Shown: in pieces, positions 43,641 through 53,306 of the stretch
Numbering within the stretch: position 1 is the first letter of the stretch
Layout of the letters: the number at the start of each line of letters is the position of its first letter
Assembly (NCBI RefSeq): GCF_013112245.1
Contig: NZ_WVRN01000001.1
Span: forward strand, 3,042,501-3,106,500
DNA from: Ruegeria sp. HKCCD4315
GTDB taxonomy: Bacteria > Pseudomonadota > Alphaproteobacteria > Rhodobacterales > Rhodobacteraceae
DNA: 64,000 bases
Direction: 5' to 3'
The notes under the pieces: generated by a model
The model's input: only the letters and a program-made list of their open reading frames with translations
Told to the model about the DNA's origin: nothing
Database searches by the model: none
Translations under genes and position numbers: made by a program

Positions 43641-44663
43641 TTAGAAGTTGAACTGAGCACCGAAGTCAGCAACGATGGTCGAGTCTGCGCAGATGTCGCA
43701 GTCGTTTACACCGATACCACCGCGCAGCGATGCACCGCCACCCAGGTCGTAGGTCGCACCAATGGCAACCTGCTGCAGGTCGGCATCAGCGTTACCGTCA
43801 CCGTAGGTGAACAGCAGGGTGGTTGCAGCGCCCAGGTTGTAGGCTGCCGACAGACCCCATGCGGTGCCGTCAGTTGCTGCGACCTCGGTTGCGTCGTCTG
43901 CAACGAACAGAGTACCCGAGAAGTCACCGAATTCTGCACCCAGGGTCAGAACGGTCAGGCTCGGATCGCTAACACCAGAAATACCAGCGTCGGTCTGACC
44001 ATAGGCCACAGCGGCGGTGATGTTGTTAAAGGTGTAGGTCGCGCTGATGTCCCAACGGTCAACGTCGGTTGCAACACCGTTCAGACCAATGGTGCCTTGG
44101 TCGTACGACGCGCCGAATGCGAAGTCACCAACCGAGTACTGGAAGAACACAGCGTTCGAACCCGAACCGGTCGACGAGTAACCCAGGAAGCTGTAGTTAA
44201 CACCCGAGTACTGGCCTGCGAACAGTTCCAGACCTACTTCGTTGCCATAGTAGTTTGCCAAGTTGTCGAAGGCACCTGCAACGTTGCCCGCGTCAACACG
44301 CAGACCGCCGAAGATGACCGAGAAGCGTGCGCCGTTCAGGCCGGCCGAGTTTGCTTCACCGGTGCTGCTGTCTTCGTCAGCTTGCAGACGAACACGACCT
44401 TCGAAACGAACGCCACCGTCAGTTTCTACGATGCCGTCGATGTTCAGACGGAAACGCGAAACCAGGATTGCGTCGTCGGTGTCAACAACTGCGGAGTTGA
44501 TGGTGGTAACAACGCCACCCGAAGTGGAGATGTTCGGAACGGTACCGGAACGATCTTCAACGTAGCCCAGACCAAAACGGCCGTAACCGCTGAATTTAAC
44601 TTCAGCTGCTGCAACGCCTGCGGTCGCGATCAGCGCCGTAGTTGCGAAGAGAACTTTTTTCAT
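43641..44663 (-). CDS. Outer-membrane porin (Rhodobacter type)
   Basis: 340 residues. Signal peptide MKKVLFATTALIATAGVAAA (1-20), then a porin_4-type beta barrel with about sixteen amphipathic strands (first strand EVKFSGYGRFGLGYV) and the C-terminal Phe in FGAQFNF that the BAM complex recognises. Acidic (many D/E in the loops), which is common in marine porins. The start has GAGGGAAACAAG upstream and a 22-base near-palindrome 37 bases before the ATG. Codon use is unusually regular, typical of a highly expressed gene. Confidence 0.93.
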   Translation of the reverse strand: MKKVLFATTALIATAGVAAAEVKFSGYGRFGLGYVEDRSGTVPNISTSGGVVTTINSAVVDTDDAILVSRFRLNIDGIVETDGGVRFEGRVRLQADEDSSTGEANSAGLNGARFSVIFGGLRVDAGNVAGAFDNLANYYGNEVGLELFAGQYSGVNYSFLGYSSTGSGSNAVFFQYSVGDFAFGASYDQGTIGLNGVATDVDRWDISATYTFNNITAAVAYGQTDAGISGVSDPSLTVLTLGAEFGDFSGTLFVADDATEVAATDGTAWGLSAAYNLGAATTLLFTYGDGNADADLQQVAIGATYDLGGGASLRGGIGVNDCDICADSTIVADFGAQFNF

Positions 44664-44699
44664 CTTGTTTCCCTCGGTTTCAAAAAGAGTTATCTACTC

Positions 44700-44721
44700 G
44701 ACACATGCCTCGGCATATGTC
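44700..44721. promoter_or_regulatory. 22-base near-palindrome in the porin leader
   Basis: GACACATGCC (44700-44709), TC, GGCATATGTC (44712-44721): ten-base arms with one mismatch. Could be an operator for a dimeric regulator or a stem in the mRNA leader that affects stability. Confidence 0.5.
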
Positions 44722-44944
44722 TCAGCACGGACACCGTTTCGCTCTTTTTGCCCCCTTTGCGCAAGCTTGGCATAAACGCTGCGGTGTCATTGGGGGCAAA
44801 TTGGTGCAAGGATGCCACAGTCCATTTCCCCCCAAGACCAGCCACCTACCGGGATTTCGCAAGAATAGGCTTGTTGCAGCGGGGGTCCTTGGCTAGGAGT
44901 ATCCCTTGAATACTGCACAACAAGTGAAACAGGACCTGTTTACA

Positions 44945-45430
44945 ATGCGCCTGCCGACGATTTTGGGATTGATCATGCTGACCGCCACTATTTCGGCATG
45001 CGGGCAGAATCAAAGCGCCACGACGACTTATACGCCCAATCTCGCAGGCGGAAATTCCGACGAGCGAGAGTTGAATGACCCTAACCGCTCGACGATTTGG
45101 GATATTTTCGACCGCAGCACAGCCGAGCAGGTGACAAATGTGAACCGCTACCTGTGGGCGGCTTCACTTGATGTGCTGAACTTCCTGCCGGTTCAAGAGG
45201 TCGATCCATTTACCGGTGTGATCGTAACGGGTTACGGCACACCACCGGGTGGAGGACGCTCTTATAGGGCCACGGTTCACATCAGCGACCCGGCCCTTGC
45301 GGCACGGTCATTGTCGGTTGCCCTGCAATCCAGCGGAGGCTCTCCGGTCAGCGCGGCGACGACGCGTGCAGTCGAGGATGCGATTCTGTCTCGTGCCCGC
45401 CAGCTACGCATCGCGGACAACAAGTTCTAG
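44945..45430 (+). CDS. DUF3576 lipoprotein
   Basis: 161 residues. Lipoprotein signal with lipobox ISAC (Cys at about 20), then STIWDIFDRSTAEQVTNVNR, VNRYLWAASLDVLNFLPVQEVDPFTGVIVTGYG, which is the DUF3576 pattern found in alphaproteobacteria upstream of leuS. Function unknown; lies near leuS-lptE, so an envelope role is plausible. ATG 44945 precedes a sensible signal peptide; TTG 44906 is a longer alternative. Confidence 0.85.
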   Translation: MRLPTILGLIMLTATISACGQNQSATTTYTPNLAGGNSDERELNDPNRSTIWDIFDRSTAEQVTNVNRYLWAASLDVLNFLPVQEVDPFTGVIVTGYGTPPGGGRSYRATVHISDPALAARSLSVALQSSGGSPVSAATTRAVEDAILSRARQLRIADNKF

Positions 45431-45457
45431 CAACCCGCCGAAAATCACACTAATACC

Positions 45458-45482
45458 ACGCCGGGTTCCTACCCGGCGTTTT
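45458..45482 (+). terminator. Intrinsic terminator/attenuator between the DUF3576 gene and leuS
   Basis: ACGCCGGGT (45458-45466) / ACCCGGCGT (45471-45479), loop TCCT, then TTTTC. It ends only 20 bases before the leuS start, so there is no room for a separate leuS promoter downstream of it. Confidence 0.8.
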
Positions 45483-45502
45483 CATTCACGAAGGACCGCA
45501 CG

Positions 45503-48037
45503 ATGTCGCGCTACTCGGCCAACGAAATCGAAGCAAAATGGCAAGAGGCCTGGGACAAGGCCGGAATCTTCACCGCCAACCACAAGGCGGACAAGCCAAA
45601 GTATTATGTGCTTGAGATGTTCCCCTACCCCTCGGGCCGAATCCATATGGGGCATGTGCGCAACTACACCATGGGTGACGTGATTGCGCGTCACAAGCTG
45701 GCGACAGGACATAACGTGCTGCACCCGATGGGCTGGGACGCCTTCGGGATGCCTGCGGAAAACGCCGCGATGGCCATTGGTGGCCACCCCAAAGACTGGA
45801 CTTACGGCAACATCGCCGACATGCGCGGGCAGATGAAGCCTTTGGGCCTGTCCATCGACTGGTCTCGTGAATTCGCCACCTGCGACCCTGAATATTACGG
45901 CCAGCAGCAAGCGTTGTTTCTGGATATGCTCGAAGCCGGGCTGGTTTACCGCAAAAACGCCGTGGTGAACTGGGATCCGGTCGACATGACCGTTCTGGCC
46001 AACGAACAGGTAGAAAACGGACGCGGCTGGCGTTCGGGCGCATTGGTCGAGCGTCGTGAACTGACGCAATGGTTCTTCAAGATTTCGGATTATTCCGAAG
46101 AATTGCTCGACGCGCTGGACACGTTGGACAACTGGCCCACCAAAGTGCGCCTGATGCAGGAAAACTGGATCGGCAAGTCGCGCGGCCTGCAATTCGGGTT
46201 TGAACGCACCGATGGTGGCGACCCAATCACGGTTTACACGACTCGTCCCGACACACTGCTGGGCGCGTCTTTTGTTGGTATCTCGCCGGATCATCCAATT
46301 GCCAAGCAGCTCGAGGCCGAAAACCCAGAAGTTGCTGAATTTGTTGCCGAATGCCGCAAAGGTGGTACCACCGAAGAGGCCATCGAGACGGCAGAAAAGC
46401 TGGGCTATGACACCGGTATTCGCGTCAAGCACCCGCTGGACCCGAACTGGGAACTGCCGGTTTGGATCGCGAACTTCATCCTGATGGACTACGGCACCGG
46501 CGCAATCTTTGCCTGCCCGGCACACGATCAGCGTGACCTTGATTTCTGCCGCAAGTATGGCCTGCCCGTGGTCGATACGTTCTTTGCGCTCGACGACGAC
46601 ACGCCGGTCGACAAAATCGCTTTCGTTCCGCCAAAAACCGAAAAAGTCCGCTGGGTGAACCATTTCGCGGGCCTGACCGAAGCAACGGGCGACGAGGCCA
46701 TCAATGCCACCGTCGATTTCGCCGAAAAGGCCGGTTGGGGCGAAGGCGTCACCAAATACCGCCTGCGTGACTGGGGCCTCAGCCGCCAGCGCTATTGGGG
46801 CTGCCCGATTCCTGTTGTGCACTGCGATAGCTGCGGTGTGGTGCCCGAGAAGAAAGAAAACCTGCCAGTCCGCCTGCCCGACGATGTGACATTCGACAAA
46901 CCGGGCAACCCGTTGGACCGCCACCCGACCTGGCGCGACTGTGCCTGCCCGAAATGTGGGGCTCCGGCCAAGCGCGAAACCGATACGATGGACACCTTTG
47001 TCGATTCGTCTTGGTATTTCGCCCGTTTCACTGCGCCGCGTTCTGAGACGCCCACCGATCTGGCCGAAGCTGAATACTGGATGAATGTCGATCAGTATAT
47101 CGGCGGCATCGAGCACGCGATTCTGCACCTGCTCTATTCCCGATTCTTTGCACGTGCGATGAACACAACCGGTCACCTGCCGAAAAAGGCTATCGAGCCG
47201 TTCGATGCGCTGTTCACCCAAGGCATGGTGACGCATGAGATCTACCAGACTCGCGATGCAAACGGCCGCCCCGTCTATCACCTGCCCGAGGATGTGACTG
47301 ACGGCAAGCTGGCTGATGGCACTGAGGTCGAGATTATCCCTTCGGCCAAGATGTCGAAATCCAAGAAGAACGTGGTGGACCCGGTCAGCATCATCTCGGC
47401 CTTCGGTGCCGACACCGCGCGCTGGTTCGTGCTGTCCGATTCGCCGCCCGAGCGGGACGTGGAATGGACCGCATCGGGCGCTGAGGCTGCATTCAAGCAC
47501 CTCAGCCGTGTGCATCGCATCGCGTCGGAAATCGCCGAGTCGGACGTTCCGGCCAATGCCGAGGACGAAGCCCTGCTGCGCGAAATGCACAAGGCGATCC
47601 ACGACGTGTCGGGTGGCGTCGAATCCTTTGGCTTCAACGCATCGATCGCCAAGCTGTATGCCTTCACCAACACGCTGGCCAAGTCCAAAGCTGGCACCGC
47701 GGCCAAACGCGAAGCAGCCAAAACGCTGGCGCAACTGATGTCGCCGATGACCCCGCACCTGTCTGAAGAGCTTTGGCAGCTGCTAGGTGGCGAAGGTCTG
47801 GTGGCCACCGCAGCGTGGCCTGTCGCCGATGAGGCGATGTTGGTCGACGACACCGTCACCCTGCCGATCCAAATCAACGGCAAGCGTCGTGCGGAAATCA
47901 GCGTCTCCAAGGATCTGGCCAAGGACGAGGTTGAAAAAATCGCGCTCAGCACCGAAGCTGTGCAAAAGGCGCTGGATGGTAACGCGCCCAAGAAAGTGAT
48001 CGTAGTTCCAGGTCGGATCGTGAATGTCGTTGTTTAA
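45503..48037 (+). CDS. leuS: Leucyl-tRNA synthetase
   Basis: 844 residues, class I synthetase. HIGH motif [15 protein letters not shown] near residues 42-56, editing CP1 domain ([20 protein letters not shown], around 240), Zn/leucine-specific part CDSCGVVP and CPKCGAPA, and KMSKS in [16 protein letters not shown] near 616. It starts [14 protein letters not shown] as usual. The 3' end overlaps lptE by 14 bases, so leuS, lptE and holA are one operon. Confidence 0.96.
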   Translation: MSRYSANEIEAKWQEAWDKAGIFTANHKADKPKYYVLEMFPYPSGRIHMGHVRNYTMGDVIARHKLATGHNVLHPMGWDAFGMPAENAAMAIGGHPKDWTYGNIADMRGQMKPLGLSIDWSREFATCDPEYYGQQQALFLDMLEAGLVYRKNAVVNWDPVDMTVLANEQVENGRGWRSGALVERRELTQWFFKISDYSEELLDALDTLDNWPTKVRLMQENWIGKSRGLQFGFERTDGGDPITVYTTRPDTLLGASFVGISPDHPIAKQLEAENPEVAEFVAECRKGGTTEEAIETAEKLGYDTGIRVKHPLDPNWELPVWIANFILMDYGTGAIFACPAHDQRDLDFCRKYGLPVVDTFFALDDDTPVDKIAFVPPKTEKVRWVNHFAGLTEATGDEAINATVDFAEKAGWGEGVTKYRLRDWGLSRQRYWGCPIPVVHCDSCGVVPEKKENLPVRLPDDVTFDKPGNPLDRHPTWRDCACPKCGAPAKRETDTMDTFVDSSWYFARFTAPRSETPTDLAEAEYWMNVDQYIGGIEHAILHLLYSRFFARAMNTTGHLPKKAIEPFDALFTQGMVTHEIYQTRDANGRPVYHLPEDVTDGKLADGTEVEIIPSAKMSKSKKNVVDPVSIISAFGADTARWFVLSDSPPERDVEWTASGAEAAFKHLSRVHRIASEIAESDVPANAEDEALLREMHKAIHDVSGGVESFGFNASIAKLYAFTNTLAKSKAGTAAKREAAKTLAQLMSPMTPHLSEELWQLLGGEGLVATAAWPVADEAMLVDDTVTLPIQINGKRRAEISVSKDLAKDEVEKIALSTEAVQKALDGNAPKKVIVVPGRIVNVVV

Positions 48038-48527
48038 CCGCAGAACCCTTTTGCTGATGCCGCTGGCCGCCTGTTTCCTTGGCGCGGCCTGTGGCTTCCA
48101 ACCGGTCTATGCGCCCGGTGGAACGGGTTCGCAGTTATACGGTAAGGTTGCAGTGTCCGAGCCGAACAATGTCGACAGCTATCTTCTGGTCCAGAATCTG
48201 GAACAGCAACTGGGTCGCAGCGCCGGTGCGGTCAGCGCGTACAAACTGGACGTGCGGGTCACGACCGTGACGCGTGGGGCCGCGATCACCACGACGAATG
48301 AAACGCAACGGTACACGATTGACGGGCGGGCCCAGTATACGCTGCGGTCCAACGAAACCGGACAAATCGTAGCCTCGGGCACGGCCTCCGACTTTGTGTC
48401 TTACTCCGCCGCAGGTTCAACCGTTTCCACACTGGCTGATGAGCGCGACGCCAAAGACCGCCTGATGGTTATTCTGTCGAGCCAGATCGTGAACCGACTG
48501 AATGCAACACCGGATCTGGCCACATGA
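48024..48527 (+). CDS. lptE: LPS-assembly lipoprotein LptE
   Basis: 167 residues. Lipoprotein that plugs the LptD barrel during LPS insertion into the outer membrane. Signal: [24 protein letters not shown], with the Cys of AAC (residue 23) as lipid site, followed by the family CGFQPVY. Position between leuS and holA is the conserved place of lptE in Gram-negative bacteria. Overlaps leuS by 14 bases and holA by four (ATGA). Confidence 0.92.
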   Translation: MSLFNRRTLLLMPLAACFLGAACGFQPVYAPGGTGSQLYGKVAVSEPNNVDSYLLVQNLEQQLGRSAGAVSAYKLDVRVTTVTRGAAITTTNETQRYTIDGRAQYTLRSNETGQIVASGTASDFVSYSAAGSTVSTLADERDAKDRLMVILSSQIVNRLNATPDLAT

Positions 48528-49552
48528 AGCTGAGCCCGCGCGAGGCTGATGGATATTTCTCCAAGCCGGACGCGGACAAGACCGGGTTGCTGATCTATGG
48601 CGCAGATGCCATGCGGGTCGCGCTCAAGCGTCAGCAGGTTCTGGCAGCTTTGCTTGGCCCCGGTGCCGAAGAGGAAATGCGCCTGACACGCCTGCCCGGC
48701 AGCGACCTGCGCGGCGATCCCGCGTTGTTGCTGGATGCCGTCAAGGCCGTTGGGTTCTTTCCCGGTCCCCGCGCGGTATTTGTCGAAGAGGCCACCGAAA
48801 CCGCAGCACCTTCGATACTGGCTGCGCTTGAGGATTGGGCCCCCGGAGACGCCCAGATCATCGTCACGGCCGGGCAGCTGAAACCCAGTTCGAAAATTCG
48901 CAAAGCGTTCGAAGCACATCCGGCGGCTTATGCGGTAGGCATCTATGACGACCCGCCATCCCGCGCCGAGGTGGAACGGATTCTGACCGAATCGGGCCTG
49001 AAGAACATACCCCGCGATGTCATGTCTGCCATCAGCGAGCTGGCCGTCAGCCTCAGCCCTGGCGATTTCGCCCAAACCGTTGAGAAACTGTCGCTTTACA
49101 AGCGCGGGGACAGTTCAGAACTGACCATCGAAGACGTCGAAGCTTGCGCCCCGCGCTCGACCGAGGCTGCTTTGGACGAAGTTTTGAACGTAGTGGCCGA
49201 AGGCCGCGCGGGCGATATCGGACCATTGATCCGGCGCTTGCAGGCGCAAGGGACAAATGGCGTGACATTGTGCATTGGGGCCACCCGCCATTTTCGCACG
49301 CTTTATGCCTGCGCCTCGGATCCGGGCGGCGCGGCACAAGGTATCGGAAAGCTGCGCCCGCCGGTTTATGGCAAGCGGCGGGACCGTATTCTGCGACAGG
49401 CGCAGGGATGGGGTGCACCCAAGCTGGAAACTGCGCTGACGGTTCTGACCGACACGGATCTATCGCTTCGGTCTGCGGGTCAAACGGCACCCGCTATGGC
49501 CCTGGTGGAACGCGCCATGATCCGCCTTGCGATGCTGGCGCGATCACGTTGA
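48524..49552 (+). CDS. holA: DNA polymerase III delta subunit
   Basis: 342 residues. Clamp-loader subunit that opens the beta ring. N-terminal AAA+-like domain with GLLIYGADAMRVALKR (degenerate ATP loop), FFPGPRAVFVEEA, and a C-terminal collar with QAQGTNGVTLCIGATRHFRTLY and GKLRPPVYGKRRDRILRQAQ. It overlaps lptE by four bases and converges on the BaiN-type gene with one base between stops. Confidence 0.92.
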   Translation: MKLSPREADGYFSKPDADKTGLLIYGADAMRVALKRQQVLAALLGPGAEEEMRLTRLPGSDLRGDPALLLDAVKAVGFFPGPRAVFVEEATETAAPSILAALEDWAPGDAQIIVTAGQLKPSSKIRKAFEAHPAAYAVGIYDDPPSRAEVERILTESGLKNIPRDVMSAISELAVSLSPGDFAQTVEKLSLYKRGDSSELTIEDVEACAPRSTEAALDEVLNVVAEGRAGDIGPLIRRLQAQGTNGVTLCIGATRHFRTLYACASDPGGAAQGIGKLRPPVYGKRRDRILRQAQGWGAPKLETALTVLTDTDLSLRSAGQTAPAMALVERAMIRLAMLARSR

Positions 49553-49553
49553 A

Positions 49554-50738
49554 CTACCGGGTCTTTTCCAGCCAATCTGCGGCTGCCAGACCAGCCCGAC
49601 GCCCCGTGGCCAGGCAGGCTGTCAGCAAATAACCCCCTGTCGGGGCCTCCCAGTCCAACATCTCTCCGGCGCAGAACACACCCGGCAACGCGGTCAGCAT
49701 CAGCCCGTCATCCAATGACGCCCTTTTTACGCCCCCTGCTGTCGAGATTGCTTCGTCTATCGGGCGCAGACCAGCGTGCAGGATGGGCAGTTTCTTTAAC
49801 ACTGCAATCTGATCTGGTTGACCTGTGCCGCTGCGTTTCACCATCTCATGAAACAACGCAACCTTCTGAGGCGATAGGTTCAGCGACTTTCTAAGCCATT
49901 GGGACATTGTAACCTTCGACCGTTTCGCGCCATAGCGCGCCTCAAGGGTTTGCTGATCCAGATCGGGCACCAAATCCACAAACAACGGCTGTCCGGCACG
50001 CAAGGTTGGGGTGAGCGAATACAGCCCGCCGCCCTCCAGCCCCTTTGCAGAAATTGCGGCTTCCCCGCGACTTTCAGAATCGCCTGCTATCCAACGGACC
50101 GATTTCAACGCGGCCCCAAAATGCGGCCGCATATGGTCGCTCCAATCCACGGACAGGGCAGAATTCGCAGGCTCGAAAGGAGCCAGAGCCACACCTCTGC
50201 TCGCAAGAGCCTCTGACCACTGACCATCCGAGCCAAGGCGTGCCCAGCTTGCCCCACCCAGCGCCAGTACGGTGGCATCTGGTGAAATACTGCGCGGCCC
50301 GTCGGGTGTGTTAAATATCAGCGCCTCGCCTTCCCAACCTGTCCAGCGCCAGCGGGTTTTGACCTCAACCTTTGCATCGCTTAACCGGGCCAGCCAGGCC
50401 CGCAACAAGGGAGAGGCTTTCATAACCTCGGGAAAAACCCGGCCTGTTGAACCCGTAAACAAGGGCTGACCCAAGTCACGCGCCCAGCGCTGTACTGCCT
50501 CGGAATCGAAAGCAGAAATCATCGGATTCAACCAATCCGCAGCCTCGCCGTATGCGCGGATCAAGGTACCGAACGGCTCATCTTTGGTCAGGTTCAGCCC
50601 GGATTTTCCAGCCATCAGGAACTTACGCGCGACTGACGGTTTGGCCTCGGCCACCAGCACGGAATGCCCTGCAGCGGCCAGTTGTTCAGCGGCCATCAAC
50701 CCGGCGGGGCCTGCTCCGATCACCACTGCCTGCGCCAT
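49554..50738 (-). CDS. BaiN/HI0933-like NAD(P)/FAD flavoprotein (TIGR03862 type)
   Basis: 394 residues. FAD motif AVVIGAGPAGLMAAEQLAAAGH at 4-25, GKSGLNLTKDEP near 48 (typical of HI0933-like proteins), and the C-terminal loop VFCAGEMLDWEAPTGGYLLTACLATGRRAGL. The function in bacteria outside bile-acid metabolism is unknown; a role as a reductase is likely. Monocistronic, divergent from the HNH gene. Confidence 0.88.
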   Translation of the reverse strand: MAQAVVIGAGPAGLMAAEQLAAAGHSVLVAEAKPSVARKFLMAGKSGLNLTKDEPFGTLIRAYGEAADWLNPMISAFDSEAVQRWARDLGQPLFTGSTGRVFPEVMKASPLLRAWLARLSDAKVEVKTRWRWTGWEGEALIFNTPDGPRSISPDATVLALGGASWARLGSDGQWSEALASRGVALAPFEPANSALSVDWSDHMRPHFGAALKSVRWIAGDSESRGEAAISAKGLEGGGLYSLTPTLRAGQPLFVDLVPDLDQQTLEARYGAKRSKVTMSQWLRKSLNLSPQKVALFHEMVKRSGTGQPDQIAVLKKLPILHAGLRPIDEAISTAGGVKRASLDDGLMLTALPGVFCAGEMLDWEAPTGGYLLTACLATGRRAGLAAADWLEKTR

Positions 50739-50786
50739 TCACACCCTCTTGCCTTCGCCGCTTTCAGGCGCAAGTTTCTAACCATC

Positions 50787-51083
50787 ATGACGAACAGCGA
50801 TCCGATCTGCCCGCTCTGCGACCGCCCGATCCCCGACGGAGGCGGCAGCCTGCATCATCTGATCCCAAAACTCAAAGGAGGCAAGGGCGGACCAACCGTT
50901 CTTTTGCATCAGATCTGCCATAAAGAGGTCCACGCCACCCTGACCGAGGCCGAACTGGCACGCAATTTCAACACAGTCGAAGCCCTGCGCGCGCATCCAA
51001 GGCTGGAAAAGTTCCTGAACTGGGTTCGCAAACGCCCACCCGGCTTTCGGTCAAAGGTTCCAGGCAAACGGCGCGGACGGTGA
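50787..51083 (+). CDS. Small HNH-endonuclease-like protein
   Basis: 98 residues. CPLCDRPI zinc Cys pair, HHLIPKLKGG (His of the HNH motif) and QICHKEVHATLT. The whole core is a zinc-finger HNH. No DNA-recognition domain is present. Such stand-alone genes are widespread in alphaproteobacteria with unknown role. The basic tail (KRPPGFRSKVPGKRRGR) suggests nucleic-acid binding. The convergent VOC gene follows at once. Confidence 0.8.
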   Translation: MTNSDPICPLCDRPIPDGGGSLHHLIPKLKGGKGGPTVLLHQICHKEVHATLTEAELARNFNTVEALRAHPRLEKFLNWVRKRPPGFRSKVPGKRRGR

Positions 51084-51821
51084 TCAACCCGGCAGGATCG
51101 GATCACCAAAGGCGTCAGTCAGAGGTTCAGGCACGCCTTCGATTTCAATGCCCTGATAATCTGGCACAGGCCCGAACTGAGCCCCCGCAACGTGCTGAAA
51201 TTCCAGCGTTGTATAGGGCCGTTTCCACAGCCATTCCCGGTTTTCAACCGACCATAGATCGGGATTTGGAGGCGTTTCCTGCGTGAAGGCATAGAAATGC
51301 AGGTCAAATCCGTATGGCGCAACGTCTTGCATGGATAACAACGACATGCCTTGCCCGCGCCAAAACTCGTCTTCAGCCGCGATGTCCCCGGTCCGCAAAG
51401 TGATCTGACCGATCCGCGCCTGCGCGAACGGCGCATCGGGATCAGCAGCGTGCAAAGGCCGGTTGCCTTCGAAATCATGTTGCAGCAGCTCGATGACAAA
51501 GCCTTCAGGGTCGGCCAGATGACACATGTAGCCGATATCCAGGAACTGGTTCGGATCGCTTACCGGAACACCCCGCGCGCGCAGATGGGTCGCAGCAAGA
51601 TCAACATCCGGTACGGTTATGCCGATTTTCCAATAACGCTGGCCCCGGTCATGCGTGTATCCACCGCCGTCGGGCAGCAACAGAAGGTCTGCATCCTCGC
51701 CCGCATAACCTACACGAACGTTTGCGCCTTCTTCCCTGACGGACATGCCCAAAATGTCTCGATAAAAGGCCGCCAACTGGCGCGGATCATCGACCCGCAG
51801 ACGCAGGGCAGAGGTCCTCAT
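51084..51821 (-). CDS. VOC (glyoxalase/extradiol dioxygenase fold) protein, two-domain
   Basis: 245 residues with two beta-alpha-beta-beta-beta modules (1-120 and 130-240). LRVDDPRQLAAFYRDILGMSV is the module-1 signature, and CHLADPEGFVIELLQH ends it with a metal-ligand Glu. It may be a glyoxalase-like lyase or dioxygenase; metal ligands are incomplete in module 2. Starts with four-base ATGA overlap of the ECH gene stop, so it is the last of three coupled genes. Confidence 0.8.
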   Translation of the reverse strand: MRTSALRLRVDDPRQLAAFYRDILGMSVREEGANVRVGYAGEDADLLLLPDGGGYTHDRGQRYWKIGITVPDVDLAATHLRARGVPVSDPNQFLDIGYMCHLADPEGFVIELLQHDFEGNRPLHAADPDAPFAQARIGQITLRTGDIAAEDEFWRGQGMSLLSMQDVAPYGFDLHFYAFTQETPPNPDLWSVENREWLWKRPYTTLEFQHVAGAQFGPVPDYQGIEIEGVPEPLTDAFGDPILPG

Positions 51822-52426
51822 GAACACAACCTAGCGATTCCGGCGGCAATCTTTGGGTCGGCGTTGACGCTATCGGCCACCAGATCGCGTGCGGTTTGCA
51901 TCAGGTGATCAGCCTCGACAATCCGGTCTACCAATCCAAACGCATAAGCCTCTTGCGCGGTGATCTTTTGACCCGCCATCAGAATCAGCTTTGCGCGCGC
52001 CGGTCCGACCAAAGCCGCCAGCCTTTTGGGATCGGAGGGTTGCGGCAGAAATCCCAGTTTCATCACAGGATAAAAGAATTTGGCCGAAGGCACCGCGATA
52101 CGCAGATCGCAGGCCAGGGCCATCCCGTTGGCCCCACCAGCCAGGGTTCCGTTCAACGCTGCAACGGTCAGGCAGGGCAAAGCCGCAATAGCGCCAGACA
52201 GACGCTCCCAGACATCCGACGTGGCCAGACCGGCGCGCGCCTCATCAAGATCGGCACCGGCACTGAACACCTTGCCTGCACCTGTCAGGATCAACGCCTT
52301 TGCCTCAGTCGCAGCTTCGACGATCTCAGCCAGTTCCGCCAGCATCGCCCCGGTCAGAGCGTTGGCTTTGTCCGGGTTGTTGATCTTGGTGATCCAAAGA
52401 CCATCCTCTTTGGTCAGATCGATCAT
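51818..52426 (-). CDS. Enoyl-CoA hydratase/isomerase family protein
   Basis: 202 residues, shorter than the usual 255-260. Crotonase fold: INNPDKANALTGAM, GAGKVFSAGADLDEA (oxyanion-hole Ala-Gly), NGTLAGGANGMALACDLRIA. Second catalytic Glu of hydratases in the LPPGPAGxxxL region reads GFLPQPSDPKRLAALVG, so it lacks the Glu pair of canonical hydratases and may have another acyl-CoA activity. The C-terminal trimerisation helices are truncated. Sits between VOC and SDR genes with four-base overlaps on both sides. Confidence 0.82.
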   Translation of the reverse strand: MIDLTKEDGLWITKINNPDKANALTGAMLAELAEIVEAATEAKALILTGAGKVFSAGADLDEARAGLATSDVWERLSGAIAALPCLTVAALNGTLAGGANGMALACDLRIAVPSAKFFYPVMKLGFLPQPSDPKRLAALVGPARAKLILMAGQKITAQEAYAFGLVDRIVEADHLMQTARDLVADSVNADPKIAAGIARLCS

Positions 52427-53166
52427 ATCAGCCCAACCCGTTTGCGGATGTCTTCCAACCGCAGCGAGATTTCGGTGCCCAAAAACTCATCCGCATCATC
52501 GGAACACATCCAGAGCAGCGCCCGCGCGGGCCAGTCTGCGGGAATGTGCACATCCCAATCCAGTTGACTGACCGGATTGATGCCGCTGGCCTTGATCGAC
52601 CGCTGCATATCCGTGGCCACAGTTCCCGGTGACAAGCCCATAGCGCGAATGCCGTTATGGGCCTCTTCCAGATGTAGACATTCCGTCAGTATTTTAGCCC
52701 CGGCCTTGGAGGCGCAGTAGTGGCTCCAAGCTTCAACCGGATTTGATGCCGCCCCGGACGAGATGGTCAGAATGCTTCCCCCGCCAGCGGCCCGCATGAT
52801 CGGCAGCGCGGCGCGCATTCCGTAAAAGACACCTTTAAGGTTGATGTCGATCGCCTTGCTCCAAGCCTCTACATCCGCGTTCGAGAGATGAAAGATCGGA
52901 TCGATCACACCGGCATTACCAATTAAAACATCCAACCCACCGAAATGATCCACGCACGTGGCCACAGCCTGTTCGACCTGAGCAAAATCGCTGACATCAC
53001 ACGCCAACGCGATGGCCTGATCGCCCAGCGCAGCAGCCAAAGCGTCGATCTGGTCGTGGCTACGTGCCACCAAGGCGACATTTGCCCCGGCCGCGGCAAA
53101 AACGCGCCCCGCTTCGGCCCCGATTCCCCGGCTGGCCCCTGTAATGAGTACCGTTTTACCCTGCAT
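52423..53166 (-). CDS. Short-chain dehydrogenase/reductase
   Basis: 247 residues. Classical SDR: cofactor motif LITGASRGIGAEAG at 7-20, NAG in LIGNAGVIDP, Ser in LTISSGAASN, and YCASK catalytic Tyr/Lys in WSHYCASKAGAKI. Oxidises or reduces an alcohol/ketone of unknown identity. It is the first gene of the three-gene operon, which by content could handle an acyl-CoA or a side-chain catabolic step. Confidence 0.85.
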   Translation of the reverse strand: MQGKTVLITGASRGIGAEAGRVFAAAGANVALVARSHDQIDALAAALGDQAIALACDVSDFAQVEQAVATCVDHFGGLDVLIGNAGVIDPIFHLSNADVEAWSKAIDINLKGVFYGMRAALPIMRAAGGGSILTISSGAASNPVEAWSHYCASKAGAKILTECLHLEEAHNGIRAMGLSPGTVATDMQRSIKASGINPVSQLDWDVHIPADWPARALLWMCSDDADEFLGTEISLRLEDIRKRVGLI

Positions 53167-53306
53167 CTGCCCCTCCTCGCGCGCTGCAATTGCTGTCGGC
53201 TACAGCCGTAGCGCGGAAACGGGGAAAGGGTCCAGCCCTTGCCCCCTTGACGATACCCGCCACAAACCCGACCATGCGCCACAAATTGATCAAGAAGGGT
53301 TACCTT

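Noticed and set aside
45482-47758. 758-codon open frame antisense to leuS
   Set aside because: It is the mirror of a strongly biased coding frame: its peptide is rich in His/Arg/Gln/Val without domain patterns, and leuS is unquestionable.
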